5,630 nt of DNA from Terriglobia bacterium (GCA_030036915.1 JASHSC010000005.1:1-5630), one strand, 5' to 3'. Shown: positions 1-5,630, counted from the first letter of the stretch. Notes: generated by a model not told the origin, from the sequence alone. Numbers and translations are program-made.

Positions 1-1011
1 CCTTTGATTCGAGCCCAAGCTGACGCCATGGTGAGTACCGGGATGAAAGCGGCAGGCTACGAGTACATCAACGTCGATGACACTTGGGAGGGCGGCCGCG
101 ACTCGCTCGGTTATATTTACCCCAACGGCCATTTCCCGGATATGAAAGCCCTGGCGGATTACGTTCACAGCAAGGGCCTGAAGTTCGGGATCTATTCCTC
201 GCCGGGCCTCAAAACTTGCGCGGGCTTTGAGGGCAGCTTCGGCCACGAGGACCAGGACGCGGAAACCTTCGCCGCCTGGGGCGTCGACTATTTGAAATAT
301 GACTGGTGCAGTGGCTCCGGCGATCAGGTTACCGCCTACCGGCGGATGTCCGAGGCGCTGAAGCGGACCGGCCGACCCATTCTCTTTGCGTTATGTCAAT
401 ACGGGCGGGAACGCGGTTGGGCGTGGGGTGCGTCGGTGGGGGGCAACACCTGGCGCACCACCAGCGACATCGGTTTGAATGGCATCTCCTATGACGCCAT
501 CGCTCTGGTGGGATTTGAGCAGAATGGCTTGGAGCGCTTCGCGGGGCCCGGGCACTGGAACGACCCTGATGGTCTGCTGATCGGTCAGCCCGGGATCAAT
601 GATGATGAGGCCCGAACCCAGATGAGCCTCTGGTGTCTTCTCGCCTCGCCGTTGATCGCTTCAAATGACCTCACCCAGATGAGTCCGGAGACCCTGGCCA
701 TCCTGACCAATCCGGAGGTGATCGCCGTTAACCAGGACGGGGCTGGAATCCAAGGACATCGGGTGGGCGAGGAAGGCCCCTTGGAGGTTTGGGTGAAACC
801 TCTTGCCGACGGAAGCAAGGCCATTGGTTTGTTCAATCGCGAAGGGGCGCCGATACCTGTGACCGTCAGCTTTCGCGATGCCGGCCTGCCAACGTCCGTG
901 CAGTTGCGAGATTTGTGGGCGAGGAAGGATTTGGGCGTCTTTCAGGAGAGCTTCACGGCCACCGTGCCCCGGCACGGCGTCGTCATGCTAAAGGCTACAG
1001 AACAATTTTGA
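1..1011 (+). CDS. GH27 alpha-galactosidase, 5'-truncated by the window edge
   Basis: The protein is a glycoside hydrolase family 27 enzyme, which releases terminal alpha-linked galactose with retention of configuration. The frame is open from base 1 and no genuine start is visible; TTG at 4 is an internal codon. Counting the first codon (Pro) as residue 1, the catalytic TIM barrel shows GYEYINVDDTW (about 19-29), KFGIYSSPG (61-69), YLKYDWC with the predicted nucleophile Asp101 (codon 301-303), TWRTTSDIG with the predicted acid/base Asp156 (codon 466-468), and GHWNDPDGLLIG (184-195). After about residue 255 the sequence fits the small C-terminal beta-sandwich of the family. Missing are roughly 40-70 N-terminal residues, including the usual GWNSWN motif and any signal peptide, so location cannot be judged. 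It lies upstream of and co-directional with the dioxygenase gene. The family assignment is very safe; alpha-galactosidase rather than alpha-N-acetylgalactosaminidase is the more likely activity in bacteria. Confidence 0.95.
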   Translation, partial: PLIRAQADAMVSTGMKAAGYEYINVDDTWEGGRDSLGYIYPNGHFPDMKALADYVHSKGLKFGIYSSPGLKTCAGFEGSFGHEDQDAETFAAWGVDYLKYDWCSGSGDQVTAYRRMSEALKRTGRPILFALCQYGRERGWAWGASVGGNTWRTTSDIGLNGISYDAIALVGFEQNGLERFAGPGHWNDPDGLLIGQPGINDDEARTQMSLWCLLASPLIASNDLTQMSPETLAILTNPEVIAVNQDGAGIQGHRVGEEGPLEVWVKPLADGSKAIGLFNREGAPIPVTVSFRDAGLPTSVQLRDLWARKDLGVFQESFTATVPRHGVVMLKATEQF

Positions 1012-1120
1012 AGGTAGGGTCGTTCAGAAGTGCCGGCGCAAGAAAGTAGGCGGCCCCAGTGATTTCAGGCGGGGACAGATGACCCGAAGGCTGGCGGAGG
1101 CGCAATAAAACAGTATTTCC

Positions 1121-1128
1121 GAAGGGAG
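1121..1128 (+). promoter_or_regulatory. Ribosome binding site of the PhyH-family gene
   Basis: GAAGGGAG ends 7 bases before the ATG at 1136. It is a good purine-rich Shine-Dalgarno sequence and fixes this start. The rest of the 124-bp gap after the GH27 stop shows no convincing promoter or terminator, so transcription from the upstream gene is possible. Confidence 0.6.
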
Positions 1129-1135
1129 TCAACTG

Positions 1136-1951
1136 ATGTGTGCGTACAGAATCACCGGCGAAGATTTCGAAACTTACCAGCGCGATGGCTTTTTTGTTGT
1201 GCGATCGCTATTTGACGTCGAGGAGATGAGCTTGCTTCATCAGGCCGTCGAAGTGGACAAGAGCCTGTCGGAAGCGGCGTATGAGGTTCACGACACTCAA
1301 GGTGGCACGGCCAAACTGGCCATCTGGAATGGGGCTGGCGACGATTTGTACGGATTGGTGGCGCGCTCGGAGCGTATCGTAAACACGATGGAGCGCCTGC
1401 TGGACGGCGAAGTCTACCACTGGCACTCGAAAATGACCATCAAGGACCCGTACACCGGCGGCGCCTGGGAATGGCATCAGGATTACGGCTATTGGTACAG
1501 CTACGCCTGTCTGTATCCGGATTTGGCAACCTGTTGGATTGCCGTCGACAAGGCCACGCAGGAGAACGGCTGCCTCCAAGTGCTGGTCGGCTCGCATCGG
1601 CTTGGCCGCATCGACCACGCGCCCGCGGGCGCAACCCAGTCTGGGGCCGATCCCGAGCGCGTGGAAGCCGCAATGAAAATTCTGAAACGCGAATTCTGCG
1701 AACTGGAGTCCGGCGACGCCATCTTCTTCCATTCGAATTTGCTGCATTGCTCAGGACTGAATAAGTCACCATCGCCGCGCTGGGGATTTCTCTGTTGCTA
1801 CAACGCCGCGCGCAACAGCCCTTATAAAGTAATTCGCCATCCCCAGTATTCGCCACTCGCCAAGGTCCCCGATACGGCCATCAAGGAGGCCGGACTGAAG
1901 CTCGTCAACCAGGACTACCGCAAGGCGAGCCACTATCAACTCGTGAAATGA
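1136..1951 (+). CDS. PhyH-family Fe(II)/2-oxoglutarate-dependent dioxygenase
   Basis: A complete 271-residue member of the phytanoyl-CoA dioxygenase (PhyH) family, cytosolic non-haem iron oxygenases that couple decarboxylation of 2-oxoglutarate to hydroxylation of a substrate. The N-terminus (ITGEDFETYQRDGFFVV, residues 6-22) is the usual PhyH opening. The iron ligands are His114 and Asp116 in WEWHQDYGYWY and the distal His204 in LLHCSGLNKS. Arg215, 11 residues further on, is spaced as the 2-oxoglutarate-binding arginine is in human PAHX (H264/R275). QENGCLQVLVGSHRLG (142-157) is also characteristic. No signal peptide or membrane segment is seen. The ATG is supported by a Shine-Dalgarno sequence. 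Bacterial PhyH proteins act on varied substrates, including ectoine, phosphonates and secondary metabolites, so the substrate cannot be named. Position after a GH27 gene suggests a small metabolite linked to carbohydrate use, but that is inference. The insertion sequence begins 56 bp after its stop and leaves the gene intact. Confidence 0.93.
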   Translation: MCAYRITGEDFETYQRDGFFVVRSLFDVEEMSLLHQAVEVDKSLSEAAYEVHDTQGGTAKLAIWNGAGDDLYGLVARSERIVNTMERLLDGEVYHWHSKMTIKDPYTGGAWEWHQDYGYWYSYACLYPDLATCWIAVDKATQENGCLQVLVGSHRLGRIDHAPAGATQSGADPERVEAAMKILKREFCELESGDAIFFHSNLLHCSGLNKSPSPRWGFLCCYNAARNSPYKVIRHPQYSPLAKVPDTAIKEAGLKLVNQDYRKASHYQLVK

Positions 1952-1975
1952 TGTGCGCGCAGTAGAAGACAAAAC

Positions 1976-2000
1976 GGTCATCCGGCCACTGATGATGACC
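1976..2000. terminator. Possible hairpin terminator between convergent genes
   Basis: GGTCATC (1976-1982) and GATGACC (1994-2000) form a perfect 7-bp stem with an 11-base loop. It sits between the dioxygenase stop and the left end of the insertion sequence, where transcription from the two sides converges. Read on the minus strand the stem is followed by GTTTTGTCTT, a weak T-rich tail, so it would better stop transcription coming out of the transposase gene. The stem is short and the T tract imperfect, so termination is only a possibility. Confidence 0.3.
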
Positions 2001-2007
2001 ATATTGG

Positions 2008-2027
2008 TGTGATCCGCAAAAAATCCG
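2008..2027 (+). repeat. Left terminal inverted repeat of the insertion sequence
   Basis: TGTGATCCGCAAAAAATCCG matches the reverse complement of 3225-3244 at 16 of 20 positions. The inner 15 bases (2013-2027) match at 13. It lies 24 bp beyond the transposase stop codon, which is a sensible distance for an IS end. Confidence 0.6.
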
Positions 2028-2051
2028 CGTTGCCGCTATCGTGCCCAGCTT

Positions 2052-3164
2052 TCAAGCTGCGAACCTCTCGAGTCTATATTCATGATGCAAGCCACCCAGG
2101 ATCGGATTTGCAACCACACTGCAGTATGGGGGAATTCGATACCGCGAGGATCCCTCCTGCGGCAAATCAAATAGAGGAACCGGAATCCCCGGCCCCAAGC
2201 TAGAGTGAGGACGGCTCCGATTGTAATGGACTACCCACTCTTTGAGAGTTCGCCGCAGGTGCTTCTCGTTCAACGGAATCAAAAAGTCGAGGCATTCCCG
2301 ACGGATGCTGCCCACTAACCTCTCACAATAGGCATTCGCTTGGGGCGCTCGGAATGGCGTCTTCAAAATTCTCAGGCTCATCGCTTTCAGGCTGGAGTCC
2401 AACTCCCGTGAATAAATGCGATCGCGGTCGTGGATCAGATAGCGATAGAGTTCCTCTCCGAAGATCGCATTCCGAAACTGCTGAAGCGTCCATTCTGCCG
2501 TGGGATGGGCGGTGACATTGAGATGAATGATTCGGCGGCATCCCACTCCCATGATCACGAAGACGTACAGCACCCGGAACCTTGCGGTTATCGCGATGAA
2601 GAAATCGCAGGCCAGCATAGCTTGGGCGTGATTGCGGACAAACGTCATCCAACCCTGCGGCGAGAGCCCCCGTTGTGGGCCTGGGGGAGGAGGGGGCAGA
2701 TAGCGTCTGATCGTCCGAGGTGAAACCCGAATCCCCAACTTGAGCAGGAGTTCCGCTGCGATTCGCTCCTCACCCCAAGTCACATTGCTTGTTGCCATGT
2801 CCGCGATCAACTTCTGCAGGCCGGCGGGAATTCGTGGCCGCCCTCGGGCTTTCGACTTCCACCTCCAAAACAGTCGAAAGCCTTGCCGGTGCCAGCGAAT
2901 CAAGGTGTCGGGCTTAACGATGGTCAGAGCTTCCCGCCATCTGAACAGTCTGGAGAGCAACACTAGAGTCAACTTGGCAGATGCCTTCGCCCGACGAGGT
3001 TTGACCTTGCGCTCAAGGTACAAAGCCCATTGCTTGCGCAGGAAGAGGTTCTCCGCGGCCAAAGCGCACCGAGGCCGCAGGCTAACCCTGATGAACATCA
3101 GGGGGTCCAGTAGAAGATCGAATATGGTCAGCAGCACGTTGGACAGGAAATCGAGTCTTGGCAT
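2052..3164 (-). CDS. DDE transposase with integrase core (rve) domain
   Basis: An intact 370-residue transposase that cuts and joins the ends of the surrounding insertion sequence. The ATG at 3164 is chosen; a TTG directly before it at 3167 would add one residue, and an in-frame stop lies at 3198-3200. No good Shine-Dalgarno sequence is near the start (a GGAG lies about 18 bases upstream). Numbering from the ATG, an N-terminal hydrophobic stretch (about 7-27) is followed by a basic region and a helix-turn-helix-like part (GRPRIPAGL, TWGEERIAAELL, ISPRT-like VSPRTIRRYL, 108-156), a proline run (156-162), and the integrase core. The predicted catalytic residues are Asp187 (ACDFF), Asp246 (LIHDRDRIY) and Glu281 (NAYCERLVGSIRREC); the last two are 35 apart, as in D,D-35-E enzymes. 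YNRSRPHSSLGPGIP and the C-terminal ILGGLHHEY are typical of a widespread soil-bacterial transposase type. All catalytic residues are present, so it may be active. Confidence 0.94.
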   Translation of the reverse strand: MPRLDFLSNVLLTIFDLLLDPLMFIRVSLRPRCALAAENLFLRKQWALYLERKVKPRRAKASAKLTLVLLSRLFRWREALTIVKPDTLIRWHRQGFRLFWRWKSKARGRPRIPAGLQKLIADMATSNVTWGEERIAAELLLKLGIRVSPRTIRRYLPPPPPGPQRGLSPQGWMTFVRNHAQAMLACDFFIAITARFRVLYVFVIMGVGCRRIIHLNVTAHPTAEWTLQQFRNAIFGEELYRYLIHDRDRIYSRELDSSLKAMSLRILKTPFRAPQANAYCERLVGSIRRECLDFLIPLNEKHLRRTLKEWVVHYNRSRPHSSLGPGIPVPLFDLPQEGSSRYRIPPYCSVVANPILGGLHHEYRLERFAA

Positions 3165-3191
3165 CAAAGACAGGATCGTATACTCCGGACC

Positions 3192-3245
3192 TTGTCGTCA
3201 CTTAAGGGAGTGGATCGGGGCGGCCGGAATTATTGCGGACGACAA
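3192..3245. repeat. Subterminal inverted repeat in the right IS end
   Basis: TTGTCGTC at 3192-3199 is repeated in inverted orientation as GACGACAA at 3238-3245, overlapping the outermost bases of the right terminal repeat. The arms are perfect over 8 bp and 38 bp apart. It lies in the leader of the transposase gene, so it could be a second transposase-binding site or a regulator site; with only 8 bp, chance is possible. Confidence 0.35.
3225..3244 (-). repeat. Right terminal inverted repeat of the insertion sequence
   Basis: On the minus strand it reads TGTCGTCCGCAATAATTCCG and matches the left end (2008-2027) at 16 of 20 positions. It lies about 60 bp upstream of the transposase start, so the transposase promoter must lie largely within this end. 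Confidence 0.6.
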
Positions 3246-3248
3246 CCT

Positions 3249-3276
3249 TTGAAATCCCGTTCCAGTGTAATATCAT
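3249..3276 (+). promoter_or_regulatory. Candidate sigma70-type promoter just outside the IS
   Basis: TTGAAA (3249-3254, five of six to the -35 consensus) is followed after 16 bp by TATCAT (3271-3276, five of six to the -10 consensus). Transcription would start near 3283 and run rightward into the 51-codon ORF and the beta-helix gene. The -35 box begins only 4 bp beyond the right end of the insertion sequence, so it seems to belong to the original locus. The match is by eye only, but position and spacing are both suitable. Confidence 0.45.
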
Positions 3277-3292
3277 AACATCTCATGATATT
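3269..3292. promoter_or_regulatory. Inverted repeat overlapping the -10 box, possible operator
   Basis: AATATCAT (3269-3276) and ATGATATT (3285-3292) are perfect 8-bp inverted arms around an 8-base AT-rich centre, in a locally AT-rich patch. The left arm contains the candidate -10 box and the right arm covers the expected transcription start, the classic place for a repressor operator. No regulator gene is in the window to pair with it. A transcribed hairpin is less likely, as the arms are AT-rich. Confidence 0.4.
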
Positions 3293-3319
3293 CCGTCGAG
3301 ACCGCGCTACGCAATCAAC

Positions 3320-3325
3320 AGGGGA
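3320..3325 (+). promoter_or_regulatory. Ribosome binding site of the 51-codon ORF
   Basis: AGGGGA ends 6 bases before the ATG at 3332, a reasonable Shine-Dalgarno sequence. It is the main reason to prefer this start over the earlier in-frame ATG at 3233, which falls inside the IS terminal repeat. Confidence 0.4.
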
Positions 3326-3331
3326 TTTCCG

Positions 3332-3487
3332 ATGCGACACGCGTTCCACACAAGGCCCGGTGTGTTCGTTTTTGTAGCTTTACTCCCTGCCCCAGCTTCG
3401 TACTGCGGGCCGAGCCCAGTCAAAGCTCAGGATATTACAGGGACAATCCTTCAGTTCCACAGCAGTTTCCGCGCCCCAAGCGTGTGA
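3332..3487 (+). pseudogene. 51-residue exported ORF; possible remnant of a TonB-dependent receptor N-terminus
   Basis: The ORF runs from an ATG with its own ribosome binding site to a TGA at 3485-3487, 19 bases before the beta-helix start. It encodes a basic start, a hydrophobic core (GVFVFVALLPAPASY, about residues 10-24) and then KAQDITGTILQ (33-43). 'AQDITGTI' directly after a signal peptide is what acidobacterial Oar-like TonB-dependent receptors look like at the start of their carboxypeptidase-regulatory-like domain (usually continuing GTVTDxSGA). Here the match stops after TGTIL and the frame ends 8 codons later, as if a large receptor gene had been deleted or frameshifted. Another frame from about 3454 reads SSTAVSAP, faintly like the expected continuation. 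It could instead be a genuine small exported protein or leader peptide. The receptor link is inference from one short motif. Confidence 0.4.
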
Positions 3488-3491
3488 CATC

Positions 3492-3499
3492 AGGGAGGT
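3492..3499 (+). promoter_or_regulatory. Ribosome binding site of the beta-helix gene
   Basis: AGGGAGGT ends 7 bases before the ATG at 3507, a nearly ideal Shine-Dalgarno sequence at ideal spacing. Together with the twin-arginine motif right after the ATG it fixes the start. Confidence 0.75.
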
Positions 3500-3506
3500 C
3501 AGGCGA

Positions 3507-5630
3507 ATGAATCGCAGGAGATTTCTCGAGACCACTTGTCTGACTGGCACAAGCGCCCTTTTACCCAGCCTTCCCGCCGCCTCAGGAGTTGAGCCGCGAG
3601 GAGCAGAAGCAGTTCCCTCTGCGGCGGACGTAGAAAGCCAGAATGAATTATTTGTTGCCGTGGATGGGAGCGATGGAAATCCCGGAACGAAAGCAGCGCC
3701 CTTTGCGACCCTTGGGCGCGCGGTTGAAGCCGTCCGGGCCCTGAAAGAGCGCACGAACCAGCCGATCCGGGTTTGGGTTCGCGCCGCAACCTACTACCTG
3801 CCGGAACCCCTTGTCCTCGGCCCTCTCGATTCCGGCGACGAGTTCCCGATCTCTTATGCGGCGTACGCAGGCGAACGGGTAACCCTGAGTGGGGGGAGGA
3901 GGCTCGATTGTCGTTGGAAACCCTATCGCGATGGGATCATGATGTGTGACCTCCCTAAGGTGGCGGCAGGCCGGCTCGACTTCACCCAACTGTTTGTCGA
4001 TGGCAAACGCCAGATTCGGGCGCGCTTTCCCAACTATGACCCGAAGAATCCTTTAGTCAGCGGGAGCGGCTATATCAACGCCGCCAAGCTGGCAGGCAAT
4101 TGGCGTGCGCAGGAACTCCCTTTCGACCCTCAGACTTTCACCCAGAAGCGATGGGCGAAACCGCAGGATGCTGTCGTTCACATTTTCAACAGGCATAACT
4201 ATGGGAACTTTCAATGGACGGTTGACAGTGTAGACTGGGAGAATCATGTGATCAGGCTCGGGTGGGGCGGATTCCAGTTGAATAATGCGGCGACTTCAGA
4301 TTCCGCAAGCCCTCTCGGTCCCGCCTCCCGCTTCTTCGTCGAGAATGTCTTTGAAGAACTTGATGCACCCGGCGAATGGCATCTCGACAGGGTGAACGGC
4401 CTTCTCTATTACTCGCCGGCTGAGGGGGTAGACCTCCAGAAGGCGATTATTGAAGTTCCCGTACTGCAACACGTGATAGAGATCCAGGGCTCTCAGTATC
4501 ATCCTGTCAAGCAACTCACGTTCTCGGGATTTCGGATCGCCCACACCGCAAGTACGTTCCTTAAACACTACGAAGCGCCTTCCCGGGGAGATTGGACCAT
4601 CCATCGCGGCGGCGGGGTGTTTATCGAAGGAGCCGAAGGCTGTAAGGTTGAAAAATGCTTCTTCGACGCGGTCGGCGGAAACGGCGTGTTCATCAATGAT
4701 TACAGCCGGCGCATTACGGTCTCCGGCAATAAATTCGTCGAGGCGGGAGACAGTGCGGTGTGCCTGGTGGGCACGAAAGGATCCGTCCAAGGCACCCAAC
4801 ACCCCTTTCCTGCGGAAAACATCATCACCAATAACCTCATCCATGATTGCGGTGTCTTTGGGAAGCAAATCGCCGGGGTGTTCATTTCTATCAGCGAGAA
4901 GAACACCGTCAGCCACAACCACATTTACAATATGCCGCGCGCCGGCATCTGCCTGAACGATGATTGGGGAGGCGGGCACATCATTGAGTTCAACAAGATT
5001 CATGATACGGTTCTGGAAACCAAAGACCACGGCCCGTTCAATTCGTGGGGGCGCGAAAGTTTCTGGTGCCTCCAGCAATCTCACGGGCCAGTTTCGCATG
5101 GTGCGGGAATGGTTAAGGATGACACACCGTATGTGATTGTGGTTCGAAATAACTTCTTTCAGGAAGACCATGAGTGGGGGATCGATCTGGATGACGGTTC
5201 GTCCAACATCCACGTTTACAACAACCTTTGTATCGGAATGAGCGTCAAGTTGCGGGAAGGCGATTATCGCCTGGTGGAAAACAACATTTTTATTCATCCT
5301 GCCAATCCACCTGGTTTTCATGTGGGCTATGAATACAATCACGACCGGTTTGTTCGCAACATCATCGTCACCAGCACAAAGTTCGATCGACCGGCGCTGG
5401 ATATCAACTTTACGAAAGGTGCGGGCAACGCGGATATCTACAAGGTGCACTTCCCGCCTCTGGAGGGCCCCATCATGGCGGAGATTGACTACAACGTCTT
5501 CTTTAACGATATCGGCGAGTTCCACGCCTCGATTACCCAGAGAGGCAGTCATACCGCTGTGCGCCACACACTCGATGAGTGGCGTGCGATGGGATTTGAC
5601 AAGAACTCCGTATATGCTGATCCCCTGTTT
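3507..5630 (+). CDS. Tat-exported right-handed parallel beta-helix protein, probable glycan-active enzyme, 3'-truncated by the window edge
   Basis: The frame is open for 708 codons without a stop to the right edge. The N-terminus NRRRFLETT followed by a hydrophobic stretch ending LPAAS-G (cleavage near residue 26) is a twin-arginine export signal, so the protein folds in the cytoplasm and is sent to the periplasm or outside. The mature part opens with LFVAVDGSDGNPGTKAAPFATL (about 48-69), the usual first coil of carbohydrate-active beta-helix proteins. QLFVDGKRQIRARFPNY (161-177) and EWHLDRVNGLLYYSP (290-304) follow. From about 335 to 620 come repeated beta-helix coils with N-rich turns (GGNGVFI, SGNKF, TNNLIHD, SHNHIYN, VRNNFF, YNNLC, ENNIF). 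DHGPFNSWGRE (507-517) and WGIDLDDGSSN (557-567) look strongly conserved in type and may hold active-site acids. TLDEWRAMGFDKNSVYADPLF resembles the end of such helices, so perhaps 50-100 residues are missing. The architecture recalls GH141 or GH120-type enzymes, but family, reaction and substrate are unproven; a lyase or epimerase is possible. Confidence 0.9.
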   Translation, partial: MNRRRFLETTCLTGTSALLPSLPAASGVEPRGAEAVPSAADVESQNELFVAVDGSDGNPGTKAAPFATLGRAVEAVRALKERTNQPIRVWVRAATYYLPEPLVLGPLDSGDEFPISYAAYAGERVTLSGGRRLDCRWKPYRDGIMMCDLPKVAAGRLDFTQLFVDGKRQIRARFPNYDPKNPLVSGSGYINAAKLAGNWRAQELPFDPQTFTQKRWAKPQDAVVHIFNRHNYGNFQWTVDSVDWENHVIRLGWGGFQLNNAATSDSASPLGPASRFFVENVFEELDAPGEWHLDRVNGLLYYSPAEGVDLQKAIIEVPVLQHVIEIQGSQYHPVKQLTFSGFRIAHTASTFLKHYEAPSRGDWTIHRGGGVFIEGAEGCKVEKCFFDAVGGNGVFINDYSRRITVSGNKFVEAGDSAVCLVGTKGSVQGTQHPFPAENIITNNLIHDCGVFGKQIAGVFISISEKNTVSHNHIYNMPRAGICLNDDWGGGHIIEFNKIHDTVLETKDHGPFNSWGRESFWCLQQSHGPVSHGAGMVKDDTPYVIVVRNNFFQEDHEWGIDLDDGSSNIHVYNNLCIGMSVKLREGDYRLVENNIFIHPANPPGFHVGYEYNHDRFVRNIIVTSTKFDRPALDINFTKGAGNADIYKVHFPPLEGPIMAEIDYNVFFNDIGEFHASITQRGSHTAVRHTLDEWRAMGFDKNSVYADPLF

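Larger units (their letters stand above)
2008..3244 (-). mobile_element. Insertion sequence, about 1.24 kb, single DDE transposase
   Basis: One transposase gene on the minus strand is bracketed by imperfect terminal inverted repeats (2008-2027 and 3225-3244), giving an element of about 1237 bp. The ends read 5'-TGT...ACA-3', as expected for elements moved by retroviral-integrase-like transposases (IS3/IS481-type). No target-site duplication is evident at these boundaries: the left flank ends ATATTGG and the right flank begins ACCTTTG. Either the exact ends are off by a few bases, or the duplication has decayed, or one end belongs to a rearrangement. The exact IS family is not assigned. The element lies between the dioxygenase and the beta-helix gene without breaking either, although it may have removed part of what stood between them. 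Confidence 0.75.

Noticed and set aside
1012..1135. GC-rich repeats and a GGGGACAGATGACCC motif between the GH27 and PhyH genes
   Set aside because: I looked for a terminator, promoter or REP-like hairpin. Only 3-4 bp stems with long loops appear, which is not enough to call a feature.
1208..1747. Minus-strand ORF of 179 codons opposite the dioxygenase
   Set aside because: The plus-strand PhyH protein is complete with all cofactor-binding residues; the reverse frame has no ribosome binding site or known domain that I can see.
2009..2203. Plus-strand ORF of 64 codons at the left IS end
   Set aside because: It starts inside the terminal inverted repeat and overlaps the transposase C-terminus antisense. 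No family features or good ribosome binding site are seen.
2740..3252. Plus-strand ORF of 170 codons opposite the transposase
   Set aside because: The minus-strand transposase is intact with its catalytic residues in order. The antisense product is rich in Arg and Ser and resembles nothing, so it is a shadow.
3233..3331. N-terminal extension of the 51-codon ORF from the ATG at 3233
   Set aside because: That ATG lies inside the IS terminal repeat. The extension is not signal-peptide-like, and the internal ATG at 3332 has its own ribosome binding site and a proper hydrophobic start.
4296..5567. Long minus-strand ORF of 423 codons
   Set aside because: It lies antisense to the beta-helix gene, whose plus-strand frame carries a Tat signal, a strong ribosome binding site and recognisable beta-helix repeats. 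The minus-strand product has no recognisable domain.

Overview
The window reads as a piece of a carbohydrate-degradation locus from a bacterium with moderately high GC, interrupted by one insertion sequence. The best guess for the host is Acidobacteriota, or a similar soil or sediment polysaccharide degrader such as Verrucomicrobiota or Planctomycetota. This rests on the style of the GH27 and beta-helix proteins, on a transposase type ending in ILGGLHHEY that I associate with those groups, and on a short 'AQDITGTI' motif typical of acidobacterial TonB-dependent receptor N-termini. It is an inference from recalled family resemblance; no taxonomic marker is present.

Layout. Positions 1-1011 (+) hold the 3' part of a GH27 alpha-galactosidase cut by the left edge. 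Both catalytic aspartates are present, but the start and the usual N-terminal GWNSWN region lie outside. After a 124-bp gap with a good ribosome binding site comes a complete PhyH-family Fe(II)/2-oxoglutarate dioxygenase (1136-1951, +) with an intact iron-binding triad. A small hairpin lies between it and an insertion sequence (about 2008-3244). The element carries one intact DDE transposase on the minus strand (2052-3164) and has imperfect 20-bp terminal inverted repeats. To its right is a 262-bp stretch with a promoter-like pair of hexamers, an 8-bp inverted repeat overlapping the -10 box, and a 51-codon ORF with a signal-peptide-like start. From 3507 to the right edge runs the largest gene: a Tat-exported right-handed parallel beta-helix protein, 708 codons in the window and still open at the end. 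A long antisense ORF in it (4296-5567) is a shadow.

How they fit together. The GH27 enzyme would remove alpha-galactose from plant oligo- or polysaccharides. The beta-helix protein looks like a periplasmic or exported glycan-active enzyme whose chemistry cannot be fixed from sequence alone. The PhyH protein would hydroxylate an unknown small molecule. The insertion sequence now separates the two glycan genes, so the right-hand gene probably depends on its own promoter just outside the element. I see no RNA gene, CRISPR array or clear multi-gene novel system. The most interesting parts are the promoter/operator region with the truncated receptor-like ORF, and the uncharacterised conserved motifs of the beta-helix protein.
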